Below the pieces are notes generated by a model. It saw only the letters and a list, made by a program, of their open reading frames with translations, was not told the origin of the DNA and made no database searches. The translations under genes were made by a program, and so were the position numbers. DNA of 56,288 nt, taken from contig QMNG01000005.1 of NCBI GenBank assembly GCA_003647645.1, forward strand, positions 1 to 56,288, read 5' to 3'. The stretch is from a candidate division Kazan bacterium. Its GTDB lineage: Bacteria; Patescibacteriota; Kazan-3B-28. Below, piece after piece: positions 15,548 through 22,292 of the stretch. Every line of letters starts with the position of its first letter. Position 1 is the stretch's first letter.

Positions 15548-15893
15548 GACTCTTCAGGGTATCAAAAATCCGCTCTAATTTAAATTGCTGTTCAGTGTTT
15601 GACTGCAATAAAGTAATCCGCGGAACTTTGCGAATGCGCATCCGCTTAAATAAAAACTGCTGCAGCTCATGAATATGCTTGGCTACCTTTTTAAACTGAA
15701 TGTTTTCCTCGTTGATATCACCGGGACTAAAACTTAACCATACCTTAGCTGATTTTAAATCCGGCGAAACTATTACTTCGTCCACTAACGCAGTCGCTGA
15801 TATGCCCCAACTTTGCTGACGTTCTAAAAAATACTGGGCGATGGCACTTTGCAACAGTGCTTCCAATTTTGATTTACGAAGATGATTGACCAT
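15480..15893 (-). CDS. rbfA: Ribosome-binding factor A
   Basis: RbfA is a KH-like maturation factor for the 30S 5' helix. 137 residues from ATG at 15893 (MVNHLRKSKLEALLQSAIAQYF), chosen because everything upstream of it in the longer frame is foreign to the family and overlaps infB. The core includes SPDLKSAKVWLSFSPGD and KRMRIRKVPRITLLQSNTEQQ. The start overlaps the infB stop by 20 bases and the end overlaps nrnA. This infB-rbfA-nrnA order is conserved across bacteria. Confidence 0.92.
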   Translation of the reverse strand: MVNHLRKSKLEALLQSAIAQYFLERQQSWGISATALVDEVIVSPDLKSAKVWLSFSPGDINEENIQFKKVAKHIHELQQFLFKRMRIRKVPRITLLQSNTEQQFKLERIFDTLKSHDGDENQTDTDRIEKDSSGSAP

Positions 15894-17658
15894 TATCAAT
15901 AGTTGCTTTGCGATGTTCCACTTGAACAAATTCAGCTTTATCTTCTTCTTTGATCTTGGCGCTGATGGCAACCTCAAAACCAAAATTTTCACCCGGAGTT
16001 GCCTTACTTACCTCTTCGGTCAGATGTTTAATGGTTTTAATTTCACCCTCACCAACAATTTCACCATCACGAGTAAAACGCACTAAATTGCCGGGGACAG
16101 CTTTGCCTTTGATTACTTTCATCCCGATAATCTTATCCTTTTTGCCGTCACGAAATATCTTTAAAACAGTAGCACTGCCGACACTAATCTCTACCCGCTC
16201 TGAACCGATCGATTCCAGCAACACTTTTGTGAGATCATCAGTTAGTTCGTAAATAACATCGTAAATGGCTGTTTTGATACCATCTTTTTTAGCCATTGTC
16301 ATGGCACCCGGTGTAATACCAACCTTAAAACCAACCACCAGCGCACTCTCACCCTCAGCACTCAGTACATCCGACTCGTTAATGTCACCCAAGCCATCAG
16401 AAACAACGTTTATCTGACCCTTGTCGGTCTTAATTTTGGCTATCTGATTTTTTATCGCCTCCAAAGAGCCCTGTACATCAGCTTTTAGAACAATCGCAAT
16501 ATTTTGTGCGTGGGCAGCTTTGATTGAAGATGTCAGTTTAGATAAACCGGATGTTTTAACAGACGCTTTGCGAGTAGTCGCCCGCTTGGCCTCCAGCGCC
16601 GCCAAGTTTTTGGCTTCTTTTTCACTTTTAACCACCTTTAATGTCTCGCCAGCACTGGGAGCCGCTGAAAACCCGGTAATCTGTACGGGCATCGACGGTC
16701 CGGCTTCTTTAATCCTTTTACCTGCATAGTTCTCCATGGATTTAACTTTTCCGATATGATAGCCGACCACAAATGGGTCACCAATTTTTAATGTCCCCCT
16801 CTTTATCAACAGGGTTCCCAAAACCCCCACTCTTTTTTCGTGTTTGGTTTCTATAATAATACCGGAAGCCGGCCCCTCAACTTCTGCTTTAAGTTCCTGC
16901 ATATCGGCGGTTAGCAAAATAAGATCTAACAATTCATCAACTCCCTCGCCGGTTTTTGCAGAAACACTAATAATTACGCTCTGACCGCCCCATTTCTCTG
17001 CAACAATTTCATGGGCAGCCAATTCCTGCTCTACCCGTTCTACATTCGCCTCTGGCTTGTCTATTTTAGTAATTGCTACCACCATCGGAACACCTGCAGC
17101 TTTGGCCAACTCGATTGCCTCAATGGTTTGTGGTTTAATCCCTTCATCGGCAGCTACTACCAGAACCACTACATCCGTTACTTTTGTTCCCTGAGCTCGG
17201 ATAGCGCTAAAAGCTTCATGTCCCGGAGTATCCAAAAAGGTAATTTTTCTGTTTTTGTATTCCACCTGATAGGCGCCGATGTGCTGAGTAATACCGCCAC
17301 TCTCGCCGCCGGCTACTTTTGTCTTTCGAATATAATCCAGTAGGGAGGGTTTTCCATGATCAACATGGCCCATCACCGTTACTACAGGAGCACGTGGCTT
17401 TTGGTTTGCAGCCGATACATTCTCGTCATCATTGCCATTGTAAGTCCCCGCTTCTTTCTCTGCCTGGATAACCTCAAAGCCAAAATCGTCAGCCACAACC
17501 GCCGCAGTCTCAAAATCAATATTGTCATTGATCGATGCCAAAACACCATCTTTCAACAGCTCTTTGATCACCTCGGTGACCGGCACACCAAAAGATTCTG
17601 CCAGTTCCTTGACAGTCAAAATTTCCGGTAAAACTATTTGTTTTTTTTCATTTTCCAT
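15874..17658 (-). CDS. infB: Translation initiation factor IF-2 with altered P-loop
   Basis: IF-2 is the GTPase that places initiator tRNA on the 30S. 594 residues from ATG at 17658 (MENEKKQIVLPEILTVKELAE); a short N-terminal region (IF2N fold, about 10-60), then the G domain, domain II, and domains III/IV. G3 is DTPGH (143-147). Two G-motif deviations stand out: G1 reads GHVDHGKP (97-104), with Pro104 (codon CCC at 17347-17349) where nearly all members have Thr, and G4 reads TKID instead of NKID. The rest is well conserved, so the gene is not otherwise decayed. It is followed by overlapping rbfA. A single-base sequence error could explain Pro104. Confidence 0.95.
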   Translation of the reverse strand: MENEKKQIVLPEILTVKELAESFGVPVTEVIKELLKDGVLASINDNIDFETAAVVADDFGFEVIQAEKEAGTYNGNDDENVSAANQKPRAPVVTVMGHVDHGKPSLLDYIRKTKVAGGESGGITQHIGAYQVEYKNRKITFLDTPGHEAFSAIRAQGTKVTDVVVLVVAADEGIKPQTIEAIELAKAAGVPMVVAITKIDKPEANVERVEQELAAHEIVAEKWGGQSVIISVSAKTGEGVDELLDLILLTADMQELKAEVEGPASGIIIETKHEKRVGVLGTLLIKRGTLKIGDPFVVGYHIGKVKSMENYAGKRIKEAGPSMPVQITGFSAAPSAGETLKVVKSEKEAKNLAALEAKRATTRKASVKTSGLSKLTSSIKAAHAQNIAIVLKADVQGSLEAIKNQIAKIKTDKGQINVVSDGLGDINESDVLSAEGESALVVGFKVGITPGAMTMAKKDGIKTAIYDVIYELTDDLTKVLLESIGSERVEISVGSATVLKIFRDGKKDKIIGMKVIKGKAVPGNLVRFTRDGEIVGEGEIKTIKHLTEEVSKATPGENFGFEVAISAKIKEEDKAEFVQVEHRKATIDNGQSSS

Positions 17659-17748
17659 ATGCACCACTAAAGTTAGGGGAGAAAAAAAATTAAGACTACA
17701 AATAATCATTTTGCAGCCTCATATTGCTCGTCTTATCAGAAAAAATAT

Positions 17749-19065
17749 TTACTTTTTCATACTCGCAATAATTTTGGCTGCTGACACCTTTCCAATGCCG
17801 GGGATACTTTCAAGTTCCGCCTCGGTTTTTTTACTCAAATCTTCAACCGAGTTAATACCAGCTTCCCGCAACTTCTTAACCACACCCGCCGACAAGCCCA
17901 ACTGGTCAAGGCTATTTTTCACCCCGACTGGTGGAACTTTAACAACAGGCGCACCGCTAACCACCATAGTCGGCTTGGTCAGAGCTTTTAAGCTCAACCC
18001 CAAACGATGACTATCCGGTCCTAAATCGATAACCTTTACTTTCAGTCTATCACCCTCCTTCACAACTGTTCCGGGGTCGGTGATATGCTCATGAGCCAGC
18101 TCGGAGATATGAATTAAGCCATCCACCTTTTCATTTACTTTTACAAACACACCGAACGGCATAATTTGCGTGACCAGACCTTCAACCTCTTGGCCGACCT
18201 TAAAGTCTTTTATCACTTCCAGCCAAGGATCGGATTCCAGCCGCTTCATACTTAAAGAAATTTTATCGTCATCAATGCCGATAACTTGCACTTTGACAGT
18301 GGCTCCAACTTTGGCGAAATCACCGGGATGATTTACTTTGTCCCAGCTAATTTCTGAAATATGGACCAAACCTTCCAACTGACCTAGCGATACAAAGATG
18401 CCAAAATCCACAATGCCGCTTACTTTGCCCTCGATAACATCGCCAACTTTAATGCCGGAAACCAGCTTGTCGAACTCCTCCCGGCGGGCAGTCCGCTCGG
18501 AAAATATTAATTTATTGATATTTTTGTCTAAATCCAAAATCTTCACTGTCATAGTTTTGCCCTCAAACTCAGCCAATCGGGCTAAAATCTCGTCTCTGTC
18601 GCTGCCGACGCGGGGATAGTGCTCAGGGGCCAATTGGGAAACAGGCAGAAATCCCCTCAGTCCGTCTGCCTCGACGATCAGTCCGCCCCGGTTAGCTTCA
18701 ACTACTTTGACATCAAAAATCTCATCCTTGGCTTTGCGAGCTTCCAATGCCTCCCAGCCCTGATTTTGCAGAGCATCGCGGATACTCAACACCATAAAGC
18801 CTTCCTCGCTCTCAGGAATCAACACCGAAGCTGTAATTTGATCACCCACCTTAAAATCTGGAGCCACAATGCCTTCTTCAGCCAGCTCACGATTGCTGAT
18901 AATGCCGATAAACCGGCCGTCATCAATGTCCAGCCATATACGGTTGTTGGTAATTGCCGTAACTGTGCCAGTTACCAAATCTGACTCCTTATAAATACGC
19001 AAATCACCGCCCTTGCTTTCAAGGATTTCAGCGAATGGATGTTTTGATTTGGTTTTTGTTGCCAT
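17749..19065 (-). CDS. Ribosomal S1-like protein: four S1 repeats plus C-terminal HhH
   Basis: About 438 residues. Four S1/OB repeats occupy roughly 25-95, 110-195, 205-280 and 290-362; the third and fourth are the most canonical (GKVSGIVDFGIFVSL...GLVHISEISW and GLVTQIMPFGVFVKV...GLIHISELA). A C-terminal ~58 residues form a helix-hairpin-helix unit (LEAGINSVEDLSKKTEAELESIPGIGK type) like those ending NusA and RNA polymerase alpha. Probably the organism's mRNA-binding S1 protein; it occupies the slot before infB where nusA usually sits. ATG at 19065 is preferred; ATG at 19074 abuts an inverted repeat (GCGAGGAAGC/GCTTCCCCGC, 19076-19095) that could control translation. Confidence 0.85.
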   Translation of the reverse strand: MATKTKSKHPFAEILESKGGDLRIYKESDLVTGTVTAITNNRIWLDIDDGRFIGIISNRELAEEGIVAPDFKVGDQITASVLIPESEEGFMVLSIRDALQNQGWEALEARKAKDEIFDVKVVEANRGGLIVEADGLRGFLPVSQLAPEHYPRVGSDRDEILARLAEFEGKTMTVKILDLDKNINKLIFSERTARREEFDKLVSGIKVGDVIEGKVSGIVDFGIFVSLGQLEGLVHISEISWDKVNHPGDFAKVGATVKVQVIGIDDDKISLSMKRLESDPWLEVIKDFKVGQEVEGLVTQIMPFGVFVKVNEKVDGLIHISELAHEHITDPGTVVKEGDRLKVKVIDLGPDSHRLGLSLKALTKPTMVVSGAPVVKVPPVGVKNSLDQLGLSAGVVKKLREAGINSVEDLSKKTEAELESIPGIGKVSAAKIIASMKK

Positions 19066-19075
19066 AGCAATCATC

Positions 19076-19095
19076 GCGAGGAAGCGCTTCCCCGC
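19076..19095. promoter_or_regulatory. Inverted repeat just upstream of the S1-like gene
   Basis: Ten-base arms with one mismatch around the perfect palindrome GGAAGCGCTTCC, 10 bases before ATG 19065. It could be a translational operator for S1 autocontrol or a fragment of a dispersed GCGAGGAAGCG-type repeat. The rest of the gap up to 19240 shows nothing else clear. Confidence 0.35.
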
Positions 19096-19240
19096 TCGGA
19101 AATTAATAATATGCCTGATTGAAAAAATGCTATATAGCTAATTCTATATATTTGTTCACTGCTAGTCAATATTTTTCATTTTCTCGACAGACTATTTACT
19201 TAAATAAAGCACATTATGAACCATTGTACATACTCCTGAA

Positions 19241-19273
19241 TAAAAAAGAGGAAGCTGAAATCTCAACTCCCTC
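19241..19273 (-). terminator. Intrinsic terminator after the lipoprotein gene
   Basis: An 11-bp stem (GAGGGAGTTGA with TCAGCTTCCTC, two G-U pairs), loop GATT, followed on the minus strand by TTTTTTATTC, 32 bases after the stop at 19305. Confidence 0.7.
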
Positions 19274-19304
19274 CAAAGTGCATGAGTGGCCTTGTGGGTT
19301 GCAT

Positions 19305-20141
19305 CTAGAAAAAGGACGCCCACGGGCCAAGAATGTGGATTTCTTTCTTTTCTTCCCAGACAATGTTACCTGCGTCTTTGTCCTCCTCGCTGGCATAGCG
19401 CTTAATGATCAGATCAGCAGTGAGAGGATCAAAGGCAATACCCTCCTCCGTCACAGCGTGTACTTGGATTGTACAGGAATCAGAGTCAACACGTTCCAAA
19501 GTCACCTCTATCTCCACTATAGATTGGTCAGGAATTCTGGGTTCAAAGTCGTCCCAAGTGGGCCACTCTACGAGATTCTCCACGCTTCCCTCGTAGATCG
19601 TCGAGAAGCTATCTTCCGGGCTGTGAATAAGCAATTCAGCCGAGAGAGTGCCTGTGGTTCCGCCAGATCCTCCTCCCCATGCCCCCGGGCGAACATAGTA
19701 CAGCTGAAGAATGGTTGGATATGGCTCATTCGTCAGCAGTATAGTGAAATACTTAGAGGCCGCTCTCAAGACAACCACTTCTTCCGCAATTGGATCGTTT
19801 TGTTGAAAAAGAGTAATCCGACACTCAAGATCCTCAAAGGTCATCGGGGTTTTCCAGAAAGTCCCGGAGGTTGATTGAATTATCTTACCGTCGCTAACCT
19901 CCCAGTTCACCGACCCAGCCAGTGCTTCTGGCGAAGAGATAGAAAGTTTAACAATCTCCCCTGATTGAGGCGAATAGTTTCCACTGCCTACGACAATGTC
20001 CACCTGAACCGGCTCTGTCAAGTCAGGTTCATCTACGTCAGGCGGGCCGAGGTCAAATTGAAAGTGTCTAACTCCTCCCCCTCCTCCACAGGAGGCGAGA
20101 AGAAAACAGACGATCACAAAGCCAGAAATCACCCTTATCAT
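19305..20141 (-). CDS. Lipoprotein of unknown function
   Basis: 278 residues from ATG at 20141, which lies 8 bases after a perfect AAAGGAGG ribosome site. The signal sequence MIRVISGFVIVCFLLASC has a textbook lipobox (LLASC), followed by a glycine run, so the mature protein is lipid-anchored outside the membrane. The rest looks like beta-sandwich modules (about 50-120 and 140-260): alternating hydrophobics, SGEIVKLSISSPEALAGSVNWEVSDGK resembling an Ig-like repeat, and a WGGGSGGTTG loop. No family recognised. It stands alone with its own terminator, unlike the operons around it. Confidence 0.8.
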   Translation of the reverse strand: MIRVISGFVIVCFLLASCGGGGGVRHFQFDLGPPDVDEPDLTEPVQVDIVVGSGNYSPQSGEIVKLSISSPEALAGSVNWEVSDGKIIQSTSGTFWKTPMTFEDLECRITLFQQNDPIAEEVVVLRAASKYFTILLTNEPYPTILQLYYVRPGAWGGGSGGTTGTLSAELLIHSPEDSFSTIYEGSVENLVEWPTWDDFEPRIPDQSIVEIEVTLERVDSDSCTIQVHAVTEEGIAFDPLTADLIIKRYASEEDKDAGNIVWEEKKEIHILGPWASFF

Positions 20142-20299
20142 CCATATCACCTCCTTTTGTTGTTAAAGGGCGAATTTCACCCCAAGGATACCAGATGTGG
20201 AAAAAAACTCCATCAGCTGATAAGAATAATCTGTTTAAGCAAAAAATAGCCTAGCTTCCCGCCCCTAATTATGGAAGACAAAAAGAAAAAGGGCATTCT

Positions 20300-20325
20300 G
20301 TTAGTCTGCTATATAGCAGACTAAC
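20300..20325. repeat. Perfect 26-base palindrome before the permease operon
   Basis: Arm GTTAGTCTGCTAT (20300-20312) and its exact complement. The core TCTGCTATATAGCAGA resembles TCTGCTGTACAGCA at 10801 and 14461. It lies about 38 bases before the first start codon and could be an operator or a terminator-like hairpin; a weak -10 (TAGAAT, 20351-20356) follows. Confidence 0.6.
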
Positions 20326-20362
20326 CAAAACATATTTTTTGCTACTCTGTTAGAATGTAATT

Positions 20363-20785
20363 GTGAAAATGAGAATAAAAAAAGCTGCTTTAAAGACTTT
20401 AAATAACTTCCTGCAGGTAATTCCTATTATTCTGGGAGTTTTTCTGCTCTTGAGTCTGGTTAACATAGCAATTTCCCCAAGTTTTTACGCTAAAATATTT
20501 ACTCACAATTCCCTGCTCGATTCTGTAATTGGCGCTGCTTTGGGCAGTATATCGGCAGGCAATCCTTTGACGAGCTATATCATTGGGGGCGAACTTCTTG
20601 AACAAGGAGTTGGTTTAATAGCAGTGACTGCCTTCTTGCTCGGCTGGGTGACAGTTGGCCTTATTCAATTGCCGGCGGAAAGTTTAATGCTGGGCAAGCG
20701 CTTCGCTATCATCCGTAACATTATTAGCTTCATCATGGCAATCATTATCGCTATTTTGACTGTTTTTACTCTTACATTAATCTAG
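20363..20785 (+). CDS. Half-permease, N-terminal type (DUF318/ArsP-like)
   Basis: About 140 residues with four hydrophobic segments and the permease-family motif GNPLTSYIIGGELLEQGVG around 72-90, as in UPF0718/DUF318 predicted permeases (ArsP group). These normally are single proteins of 300 or more residues with this motif repeated in each half. Here the halves are separate genes: this one ends TAG and the next begins ATG with no gap. GTG at 20363 or ATG at 20369 could start it; neither has a ribosome site, and a -10-like TAGAAT at 20351 suggests a nearly leaderless message. First gene of a three-gene operon with the other half and a NifX-like protein. Substrate unknown. Confidence 0.7.
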   Translation: MKMRIKKAALKTLNNFLQVIPIILGVFLLLSLVNIAISPSFYAKIFTHNSLLDSVIGAALGSISAGNPLTSYIIGGELLEQGVGLIAVTAFLLGWVTVGLIQLPAESLMLGKRFAIIRNIISFIMAIIIAILTVFTLTLI

Positions 20786-21301
20786 ATGAAAAGTATCATA
20801 CAAAAAATCGGCGGCGGATGGACCTTCCTGATTATTGCCCTCTTGATCTACGGAATAACGGCTCTTGTTTATCCCACTCTGGCTCTGCCTGTCCTCACAT
20901 CCTTTGGTCAGCTCATGGGGAAGATTTTGCCTATATTGGCTTTTGTTTTTGTTTTGATCTTCATCTTTAATCTTTTTCTTGAACCCAAAACAATCACCAA
21001 ATATGTAGGCAGACAATCCGGCTGGAAAGGGTGGGTGCTAGCCATTGTGGGCGGTATTATTTCAATGGGAGCTATCTATATGTGGTATCCTCTCTTGGCT
21101 GATTTAAAAGAAAAGGGGATGAGCAATGCTTTAGTCGCCACTTTCCTTTACAACCGGGCGATCAAGCTCCAGCTTCTGCCGTTTTTAATCTATTATTTTG
21201 GCTGGACTTTCACAATTATTATGACAATTTATATGATTATATTTTCGGTCATCAACGGCCTGTTAGTGGAAAAGTTTACTAATAATTCAAATAAGGAGTA
21301 G
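20786..21301 (+). CDS. Half-permease, second type (DUF318/ArsP-like)
   Basis: 171 residues with five or so hydrophobic segments. The loop MWYPLLADLKEKGMSNALVATFLYNRAIKLQLLP (from about residue 93; only parts are conserved) corresponds to the second conserved block of DUF318 permeases. ATG at 20786 immediately follows the stop of the first half, so translation is coupled and the two probably form a heterodimer. The split itself is the interesting point; no frameshift is visible because each half has its own start and complete set of membrane segments. Confidence 0.7.
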   Translation: MKSIIQKIGGGWTFLIIALLIYGITALVYPTLALPVLTSFGQLMGKILPILAFVFVLIFIFNLFLEPKTITKYVGRQSGWKGWVLAIVGGIISMGAIYMWYPLLADLKEKGMSNALVATFLYNRAIKLQLLPFLIYYFGWTFTIIMTIYMIIFSVINGLLVEKFTNNSNKE

Positions 21302-21303
21302 AG

Positions 21304-21612
21304 ATGAAAATTGCAGTGGCTGCCACCAACAAAAATAAAAATTCAGAAATTAGCCCTTTAGGAGGCAGAGCTCCTTTTTACCTAATCTTTAATGAAAAGG
21401 GAGAATTGTTGGATTCCCTGTCAAATCCTTTCGCAGTGGGCGGAGGAGGAGCTGGTTTTGCAGTGGCCAAAATGCTGGCTGACAGAAAAATAGACACAGT
21501 GATAGCTGGCGGTTTCGGGTCCAATATGATAGGGGCTTTAGAAGAACGGGGATTGAAATACTATGAAATGAGCGGCAACGCCCAAAAAGCGGTATCAAAA
21601 GCCATCTCCTAG
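21304..21612 (+). CDS. NifX/NifB-type dinitrogenase iron-molybdenum cofactor domain protein
   Basis: 102 residues forming one complete ribonuclease-H-like NifX fold: MKIAVAATN at the start, LGGRAPFYLIF, a GGGGAG loop (47-52) and TVIAGGFGSNMIGALEERG. Stand-alone members are small metal-cluster or redox-associated proteins of mostly unknown role. ATG at 21304 with AAGGAG 5 bases upstream, 2 bases after the second half-permease, so the three form an operon. A metal or thiol-related transport function is inferred from this pairing. No nif genes are here. Confidence 0.85.
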   Translation: MKIAVAATNKNKNSEISPLGGRAPFYLIFNEKGELLDSLSNPFAVGGGGAGFAVAKMLADRKIDTVIAGGFGSNMIGALEERGLKYYEMSGNAQKAVSKAIS

Positions 21613-21772
21613 TTTGGACGGAAACGGTAAGACATTTTATCCAACGAACAGCTGAAACGACTGGCATAGATTTTTTGTTATCTTTTCTAAAAAAGTGACC
21701 ATTGGTGAAACGCAATGCAGCGCTTCAAAAAAATAGCAAACGGAAGTGCCAAAAACTTATTTTTCTTTTTTA

Positions 21773-21797
21773 GATTCCGGATCAGGCCCGGAACGAC
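21773..21797. repeat. REP-like palindrome
   Basis: GATTCCGG, spacer, CCCGGAACGAC: a variant of the GTCATTCC...GGAATC family also seen at 30669. It lies between convergent genes (21612 and 21808); the rest of this 195-base gap shows nothing recognised. Confidence 0.5.
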
Positions 21798-21807
21798 AAA
21801 GGGGAAA

Positions 21808-22215
21808 CTATTTCCCCAAAAAGCGCCGCAAATATAAGTCTTTGTCTTCCTTTCCCGACTTTTTGGCCTTTTTCTTAGGAAAGTCAAGAAAGATAAACTT
21901 AGCCAAATAAATCAATTCGACAATAAAGTAGACAAATAAAATAGCCGGCCACAATCTCCAAGATAAATAGGGGATACCTTCAAATCGGAACCAGATCAAC
22001 GCTAAACCAAACCAGCCGACAATGAACCCGGTCCGAGTTAAACGAATGGCAATTTGGCGCTTAAAATAATTCCATTTCCCCGCTTTGAAACTTATAATCG
22101 TGCTCATCAATACTATAAGGATGAGTGCCGCCAATACGTAGGTCGAACCCGGGAAAGTTGCACCGGGGAAGTTATCAAAAAAATACGAAATATGAAATAA
22201 GTTTGCGAATGACAT
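21808..22215 (-). CDS. Small membrane protein of unknown function
   Basis: 135 residues with three hydrophobic segments (about 24-42, 62-80 and 88-112), ending in a highly basic tail (KKKAKKSGKEDKDLYLRRFLGK). ATG at 22215 directly follows an 11-unit heptamer array that fills the whole gap after gyrA, so it is likely expressed from the gyrA message. No family recognised. The basic C-terminus would face the cytoplasm by the positive-inside rule. Confidence 0.7.
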   Translation of the reverse strand: MSFANLFHISYFFDNFPGATFPGSTYVLAALILIVLMSTIISFKAGKWNYFKRQIAIRLTRTGFIVGWFGLALIWFRFEGIPYLSWRLWPAILFVYFIVELIYLAKFIFLDFPKKKAKKSGKEDKDLYLRRFLGK

Positions 22216-22292
22216 AAGTTAGTATTTAGTATATTGCATTTAGTATTTAGTGTCTTTTTATTCTCTATACCCTATACCCCATACTTCATACT
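22216..22292. repeat. Heptamer array filling the gyrA-downstream gap (11 units)
   Basis: The gap between the gyrA stop and the next start codon is exactly 77 bases and reads as eleven degenerate 7-base units on the plus strand: a TATTTAG-like block (units 1-5), a transition, then CTATACC-like units (8-11). Two unit types, each homogenised locally. Confidence 0.7.

Noticed and set aside
15894-15992. N-terminal extension of rbfA
   Set aside because: It overlaps infB in another frame and is not RbfA-like; the family N-terminus begins at ATG 15893.
19119-19874. 251-codon open frame on the plus strand
   Set aside because: It is opposite the lipoprotein gene, which has a perfect ribosome site, a lipobox and a terminator. 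The plus frame has no ribosome site and its product has no recognisable pattern.
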